A stretch of DNA of 9,102 nt. It comes from an uncultured Oscillospiraceae bacterium (GTDB taxonomy: Bacteria > Bacillota_A > Clostridia > Oscillospirales > Oscillospiraceae). Where the stretch lies: positions 1 to 9,102 of the forward strand of contig CANRMG010000068.1 of NCBI GenBank assembly GCA_947631675.1, read 5' to 3'. The notes beneath the pieces are model-generated. The model worked only from the letters and a program-made list of their open reading frames with translations, had not been told where the DNA came from and did no database searches. Positions within the stretch are counted from its first letter, which is position 1; every line of letters begins with the position of its first letter. Positions 5,793-9,102 of the stretch are shown piece after piece. Position numbers and translations under genes: made by a program.

Positions 5793-6230
5793 ATGAAAAA
5801 GATTCTCGTTTCGGTTTTGGCGGTATGCTTTGTCCTATCGGCGTTATCCGTGCTGTCCTTTGCGTCCGATTCGGATGTTATTGATTTGAGCGGATATGAC
5901 GACGAGCAGATTGTTGAACTATTAAAGCAAGTGCAGGAAGAAATCGTTTCTAGGAAAATTGAAAAGACGGCTAAACTCCCGGCTGCAGATTTTATAATAG
6001 GTCAAGATATTCCTGCTGGTGATTACTATTTAAGGAAAAGTGATTCTGCCTCTAAAGGCGGAAACGTATCTCTTGGTAAACCAGATGCTGAATTGGGAGA
6101 TCATAAGTTTTTTGACTATGTTAAGTCAGACGAGCAATATGAAGTGTATGTTAGGGCAGAAGATGGTGATTTGCTACATTTAGAGATTCCATGTGACCTT
6201 ACAATTTCTGTAGGCGTAAAGTTTGAATAA
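5793..6230 (+). CDS. Secreted small protein of unknown function
   Basis: 145 residues. It starts with a signal peptide: MKK, a hydrophobic core (about 4-19) and a likely signal peptidase I site after SFA (residue 24); no lipobox cysteine is seen. A helix follows (about 36-58, DDEQIVELLKQVQEEIVSRK), then a beta-rich domain (about 62-145) opening with FIIGQDIPAGDYYLRK. From memory, a GxDIPAGxY element after a short helix recurs in secreted clostridial proteins of unknown role, so a surface or extracellular binding role is plausible but unproven. One cysteine (C134) remains in the mature part. AAGGAGGG (5778-5785) lies 7 bases before the ATG. It is a single gene with its own promoter and terminator; AT-rich codon use (ATT, TTT, GAT, AAA) marks it as foreign to this neighbourhood. 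Confidence 0.85.
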   Translation: MKKILVSVLAVCFVLSALSVLSFASDSDVIDLSGYDDEQIVELLKQVQEEIVSRKIEKTAKLPAADFIIGQDIPAGDYYLRKSDSASKGGNVSLGKPDAELGDHKFFDYVKSDEQYEVYVRAEDGDLLHLEIPCDLTISVGVKFE

Positions 6231-6245
6231 GGCAAGGTTAAAACA

Positions 6246-6277
6246 TTCCGCTATGCTTCGGCGTAGCGGAGTTTTTT
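6246..6277 (+). terminator. Terminator with UUCG tetraloop
   Basis: An 11-bp stem (6246-6256 with 6261-6271, with wobbles) is closed by the very stable C(UUCG)G tetraloop and followed by T6 (6272-6277). It ends the transcript of the secreted protein gene. The stretch to the next start (6278-6360) is AT-rich and contains a dyad, TTAACA-GTT-TGTTAA (6282-6296), but no convincing promoter. Confidence 0.92.
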
Positions 6278-6360
6278 ATAATTAACAGTTTGTTAAACAC
6301 AAATTGGAATGATTGGGGTATTCTTATTATTACAGAATTCTGCGGAATAAGGGTGATCCC

Positions 6361-6777
6361 ATGAATTTCAGACAGAAGATCGCACAGTTCATGTACGGGC
6401 GCAACGGCTACGACGCCTTCAACCAGTTCCTTCTCATCGCGGCCATAGCATTGATGGTGCTGGGCATGCCGTTCAGCCGGGTGCCCATGCTGGCGGGGCT
6501 GCTGTCGCTGCTGGAATGGGTAGTGCTCATCTACTGCCTCTACCGTACCTTCTCCCGGGACATCTACAAGCGCCAGAAGGAGAACGCCTGGTACTACGAA
6601 AAGCGTCAGGCCGCAGGCCGCTGGTTCCGCTCCCTGAAGGACCGCTGGCAGCAGAGAAAGGACTACAAATTCTTCCGCTGCCCCTCCTGCCACGCACTGC
6701 TGCGGGTGCCCAAGGGGAAGGGAAAGTTGCTGCTGACCTGCCGGAAATGCGGCAACCGCTTTGAGAGAAAGACATGA
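6361..6777 (+). CDS. Membrane protein with C-terminal zinc ribbon
   Basis: 138 residues. Two hydrophobic segments (about 22-37 and 41-61) form a hairpin in the membrane. A basic, helical cytoplasmic stretch follows (about 62-102, rich in Arg, Lys, Trp, Tyr), then a zinc ribbon with CPSC (C107, C110) and CRKC (C127, C130) 16 residues apart. The ATG at 6361 is chosen because AAGGGTGATC stands just upstream; an in-frame TTG at 6313 would give 16 extra residues without a ribosome site. The gene overlaps the J-domain gene by ATGA, so the two products are probably made together and may interact, the ribbon acting as an adaptor (inference). No specific family name can be given. Confidence 0.88.
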   Translation: MNFRQKIAQFMYGRNGYDAFNQFLLIAAIALMVLGMPFSRVPMLAGLLSLLEWVVLIYCLYRTFSRDIYKRQKENAWYYEKRQAAGRWFRSLKDRWQQRKDYKFFRCPSCHALLRVPKGKGKLLLTCRKCGNRFERKT

Positions 6778-7214
6778 ATCCATACGACGTGCTGGGCGTG
6801 CCGCCCGACGCGCCCGACGAGGAGATCGCCAAGGCCTATAAGCGCCAGGCAAAGCGCTATCACCCGGACCTGCACCCCGGCAATGCCGCCGCGGCGGAGC
6901 AGATGGGCCGCATCAACCGGGCCTACGACGACATCAAGACCATGCGTCAGCAGGGCCGGACCTATCAGGAGCCGGCGGCCGGCGGACCCTTCGACCCATT
7001 CGGCGCGGGCCGGACATACACCTATACCTACACCTACACATACCGCCGGCGCAGTCCCATCGGCTTTATCATCGCTGTGATGGTGATGTTTTTCCTCATG
7101 CGGCTGGTGCTGAGCCTGCTGTTCGGCAGCTACGCCCGCCAGTACACCGTGCCTGGCTACTACTCCTACTATCCCGCCTACGGCTATTACCAGACCGTCC
7201 CCGGAGACAGATGA
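6774..7214 (+). CDS. Membrane-anchored J-domain (DnaJ-like) protein
   Basis: 146 residues. The N-terminal J domain (residues 2-60) has PYDVLGVPPDAPDEEIAKAY and the invariant HPD motif at 30-32, which stimulates Hsp70/DnaK ATPase activity. The Gly/Phe and zinc-finger regions of true DnaJ are absent. A linker follows, then a (Thr-Tyr)5 repeat (81-90), a membrane segment (about 96-118) and a short tyrosine-rich tail (about 119-141). The protein would therefore hold DnaK-recruiting activity at the membrane. ATGA overlap with the zinc-ribbon gene shows translational coupling. It faces the TPM gene of the TelA operon across a shared terminator. Confidence 0.93.
   Translation: MNPYDVLGVPPDAPDEEIAKAYKRQAKRYHPDLHPGNAAAAEQMGRINRAYDDIKTMRQQGRTYQEPAAGGPFDPFGAGRTYTYTYTYTYRRRSPIGFIIAVMVMFFLMRLVLSLLFGSYARQYTVPGYYSYYPAYGYYQTVPGDR
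7014..7043 (+). repeat. Five-unit hexanucleotide repeat inside the J-domain gene
   Basis: Five consecutive ACN-TAY units encode Thr-Tyr five times, directly before the membrane segment. Third bases vary between units, so the repeat is kept at protein level rather than being a fresh slippage product. Confidence 0.9.
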
Positions 7215-7224
7215 AAAGGACATA

Positions 7225-7259
7225 AGACGACCCCGGAGGCATCGCCTCCGAGGCCGTTT
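7225..7259. terminator. Shared terminator between the convergent operons
   Basis: A perfect 7-bp stem, CGGAGGC (7234-7240) with GCCTCCG (7244-7250) and loop ATC, extends through two mismatches to 7225/7259. On the plus strand GTTTC and a later T5 (7265-7269) follow. On the minus strand the T content is weak. It lies between the stops of the J-domain gene and the TPM gene. Confidence 0.65.
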
Positions 7260-7267
7260 CATGCTTT

Positions 7268-8263
7268 TTAATGGCGTCCGCCGCCACCGCCGCCGCTGTG
7301 GCCGCCGAAACCGCCGCCATGGAACCCTCCGCCGCCACCGCCGCGGAAACCACCGCCGGAGCGGGGCGGACGGCTGTTGGAGGAGAAGCTGGAGCGGCGG
7401 GGCGGCGCGGCGCGGTAGCCGCCGCCCATAAAGCCGCCCGGTCCACCGAATCCGGCGGGACCTCCCGGTCCGGGTCCAGGCCCTGGAGGGGGTGGGGGCT
7501 GCTGCCACCAGGAGCGGTAACGCCGCCGGCCCCCGAACCAGAAGATGGGGAAGAAGCCGCCGGTGTAGCCCCGCCGGCGCATCCGGCTGTAGCGGCTGGA
7601 CGCGCCCAGGACCCACAGTAGCAGGACCACGATAATGATAACGAAGATCATGCCCATGATGGATGAACCACCTCCCGAGGAATAGCTGTTTGTCCCATAG
7701 TAGGGGTCGTATCCGTAGCTGTTGTCGTAGCCGCCGGAGGGCTCGGCCGCGGTCTGCTGTACGCCGTAATAGTCCAGGTACCAGTCGTAGATGTGCCCGG
7801 CCAGCGTCTGCACCGCGTCGTCATAGCGCTCCGCGTCCACGTCGTCCCAGAAGTACTCGTCCAGGTACTCCTCCGCCGTGTCGTCGTCGAAGTCCCGGCT
7901 CAGGCCCGCGCCCACGGCCAGCCAGCCCCGGTATTCCTCGGCCACCAGCAGCAGGAGCATGCCGTTGGAGTCGGAGGCGCTGCCAACGCCCCAGTTATTG
8001 AGAAGGCGGGTGGCGGCGATCTCCGTGTCCTCGTCCAGGTAGCTGACCGTGGCCACCACCAGCTGGGCGTTATGGCACAGGCTCTCCAGGACGGTGTTGT
8101 ACTGGGTCAGAAGCTCCTCCGTCTGGGCGGACAGGACATTGGCGTCGTCCACCACGTAGTAGCCGCTGCCGGTGCCGGCCTCCAGGTCAGCAGCCAGAGC
8201 GGGCGCGGCCAGCAGGCACAGGCAGAGCATCGCCGCCAGAGCGCAGGATAGGAACCTTTTCAT
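7268..8263 (-). CDS. TPM-domain protein (YgcG type) with Gly/Pro-rich tail
   Basis: 331 residues. A signal peptide (1-24, ending ALA) is followed by an extracytoplasmic TPM domain (about 36-165; VVDDANVLS near its start, GMLLLLVAEEYRGWLAVG at 101-118, and the closing RYDDAVQTLAGHI segment). A Gly/Ser/Tyr-rich linker (about 175-200), one membrane segment (about 203-220), and a basic, Pro/Gly-rich, low-complexity tail (225-331), with six consecutive glycines twice near the end, complete it. TPM proteins are thought to act in membrane protein maintenance and envelope stress; their activity is poorly known. GAGGTGAG (8274-8267) precedes the ATG, and the stop codon of the LemA-like gene lies inside this ribosome site, so the two are coupled. 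Third gene of the TelA operon. Confidence 0.92.
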   Translation of the reverse strand: MKRFLSCALAAMLCLCLLAAPALAADLEAGTGSGYYVVDDANVLSAQTEELLTQYNTVLESLCHNAQLVVATVSYLDEDTEIAATRLLNNWGVGSASDSNGMLLLLVAEEYRGWLAVGAGLSRDFDDDTAEEYLDEYFWDDVDAERYDDAVQTLAGHIYDWYLDYYGVQQTAAEPSGGYDNSYGYDPYYGTNSYSSGGGSSIMGMIFVIIIVVLLLWVLGASSRYSRMRRRGYTGGFFPIFWFGGRRRYRSWWQQPPPPPGPGPGPGGPAGFGGPGGFMGGGYRAAPPRRSSFSSNSRPPRSGGGFRGGGGGGFHGGGFGGHSGGGGGGRH

Positions 8264-8272
8264 CGTCTCACC

Positions 8273-8842
8273 TCATGGAAAGGTCTCCGGCGCTTTGACG
8301 CCGGTCAGGCGCCGGAGGATGTTGGCGGGGAAGGCGGACAGCTCCTCCTCCCGGAAGGAGAGGATATAGCCGCTGTACCCGTTGTTGTCCAGCGCCGACT
8401 GGGCGCCGTGAAAGTCGGAGAGGATGGCGTCATAGTCATCGTAGGAGTTGTCCAGCGCCGCGCCGGTCGCCTTCACGGCCTCCACCTGGGCCACGGCCTC
8501 CGCCAGGCGCTGGTTCGCCTCGCCGGCGGCGGGGATGTCCCTGGCCTGAAGGGCGCTGTCCAGCGCCGACCGGGCGGTCATCACGGCCTCATAGGCGTCG
8601 GCCCACGGGCCGTCTTTGCCGATAACGGACAGCAGGCGGTTGGTGAGCGCCACGCAGTTTTCCAGGTGGTCCGCCGGGGCGGAATAAGCGCCGTCGGCTT
8701 TCAGAAGGCTCCGGTCAAAGAAGGCGGCCTCCGCCTGGCGGCAGGCCTTGTTCAGGCTCCGCCTGGCGCCCAGGAAGGAGAACAGCGCCACCACGACGAT
8801 GAATATGACGATGGCGGTGGAGCGTTTTTTCAAAATGCTCAT
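8273..8842 (-). CDS. LemA-like membrane protein
   Basis: 189 residues with one N-terminal membrane segment (about 9-25) and a helical, coiled-coil-prone remainder. The C-terminal block FPANILRRLTGVKAPETF (171-188) resembles the end of LemA-family proteins; the body is more divergent than typical LemA, so the call is likely rather than certain. LemA and TPM proteins are frequent operon partners. The start at 8842 lies 6 bases beyond the TelA stop; only a weak ribosome site is present, so translation probably depends on re-initiation after TelA. Its TGA is embedded in the TPM gene's ribosome site. Confidence 0.82.
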   Translation of the reverse strand: MSILKKRSTAIVIFIVVVALFSFLGARRSLNKACRQAEAAFFDRSLLKADGAYSAPADHLENCVALTNRLLSVIGKDGPWADAYEAVMTARSALDSALQARDIPAAGEANQRLAEAVAQVEAVKATGAALDNSYDDYDAILSDFHGAQSALDNNGYSGYILSFREEELSAFPANILRRLTGVKAPETFP

Positions 8843-8848
8843 AATGGC

Positions 8849-9102
8849 TTATCCGCGCATATCCAGCAGTTTCTGCTTCAGCTCGCCCTCGATGCGGCCC
8901 AGCTCGATCTCGGCCTGGGCCCGGCGGGCACGGCCGTCGTCCTGGATCTTGCGTACGTCCTCCAGGGTCTCGATGAGCTCCTTGTTGGTCTGCTGCAGAG
9001 TCTCCAGGTCCACGATGCCCCGCTCGGCCTCCTGGGCCACGCCCACGGAGCCGGTGTGCAGGGCGGCGGCGTTTTTGCGCAGCAGCTCGTTGGTGACCTC
9101 GC
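8849..9102 (-). CDS. Toxic anion resistance protein TelA family, C-terminal part (5' end outside window)
   Basis: The frame is open to the window edge; the last 83 residues are visible. The sequence is continuous helix with the family's ending: IVDLETLQQTNKELIETLED, then RKIQDDGRARRAQAEIELGR and a final IEGELKQKLLDMRG. Full TelA proteins are about 350-400 residues. The family was named for tellurite resistance in plasmid systems but is widespread in Firmicutes, where the role is thought to concern envelope or metal stress. It is upstream of the LemA-like and TPM genes on the same strand with only a 6-base gap, so it heads, or is an early gene of, this operon; the promoter lies outside the window. 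Confidence 0.9.
   Translation of the reverse strand, partial: EVTNELLRKNAAALHTGSVGVAQEAERGIVDLETLQQTNKELIETLEDVRKIQDDGRARRAQAEIELGRIEGELKQKLLDMRG

Noticed and set aside
6663..7616. A 317-codon minus-strand frame across zinc-ribbon, J-domain and TPM genes
   Set aside because: It spans the shared terminator and three real genes; Arg/Pro-rich shadow sequence.

Overview
The window looks like chromosomal DNA from a GC-rich, endospore-forming clostridial Firmicute, probably of the Oscillospiraceae/Oscillospirales type (inference). The signs are strong Shine-Dalgarno sites, intrinsic terminators with T-runs, a CotF-type spore coat gene, a SpoIIQ-like M23 protein, tRNA genes with encoded CCA, and GC-ending codons in nearly all genes. 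No transposase, integrase, CRISPR array or rRNA gene is visible.

Left part (1-3370, + strand): the 3' end of enolase, then a membrane-anchored M23 metallopeptidase domain protein resembling SpoIIQ. A sequence fitting the forespore sigma-F consensus lies in front of it, interleaved with the enolase terminator. A strong vegetative promoter then drives proB-proA (glutamate to glutamate semialdehyde, proline synthesis), which overlap by ATGA. Facing them, and sharing a two-way terminator, is a minus-strand pair: an unlisted 57-codon gene and a CotF-domain spore coat gene.

Middle part (3811-5403): a LysR-type regulator with its own promoter and a tandemly duplicated start site. A three-gene tRNA operon (Met-CAT, Val-CAC, Glu-TTC) follows behind a consensus promoter. 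Immediately downstream are two back-to-back long palindromes. The tRNA-Met gene has a C-A mismatch in its T stem.

AT-richer insert (about 5345-6360): two small genes on opposite strands, each with its own promoter and terminator. One encodes a 63-residue protein with four cysteines, the other a 145-residue secreted protein. Their composition and codon use differ from everything around them, which suggests acquired DNA next to the tRNA cluster.

Right part (6361-9102): a plus-strand pair (membrane protein with a C-terminal zinc ribbon, and a membrane-anchored J-domain protein, overlapping by ATGA) faces a minus-strand operon of TelA (cut by the window end), a LemA-like protein and a TPM-domain protein with a Gly/Pro-rich tail. 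TelA, LemA and TPM families often appear near each other in envelope-stress neighbourhoods. With the facing zinc-ribbon/J-domain pair, this is the best candidate in the window for a poorly described multi-gene system.
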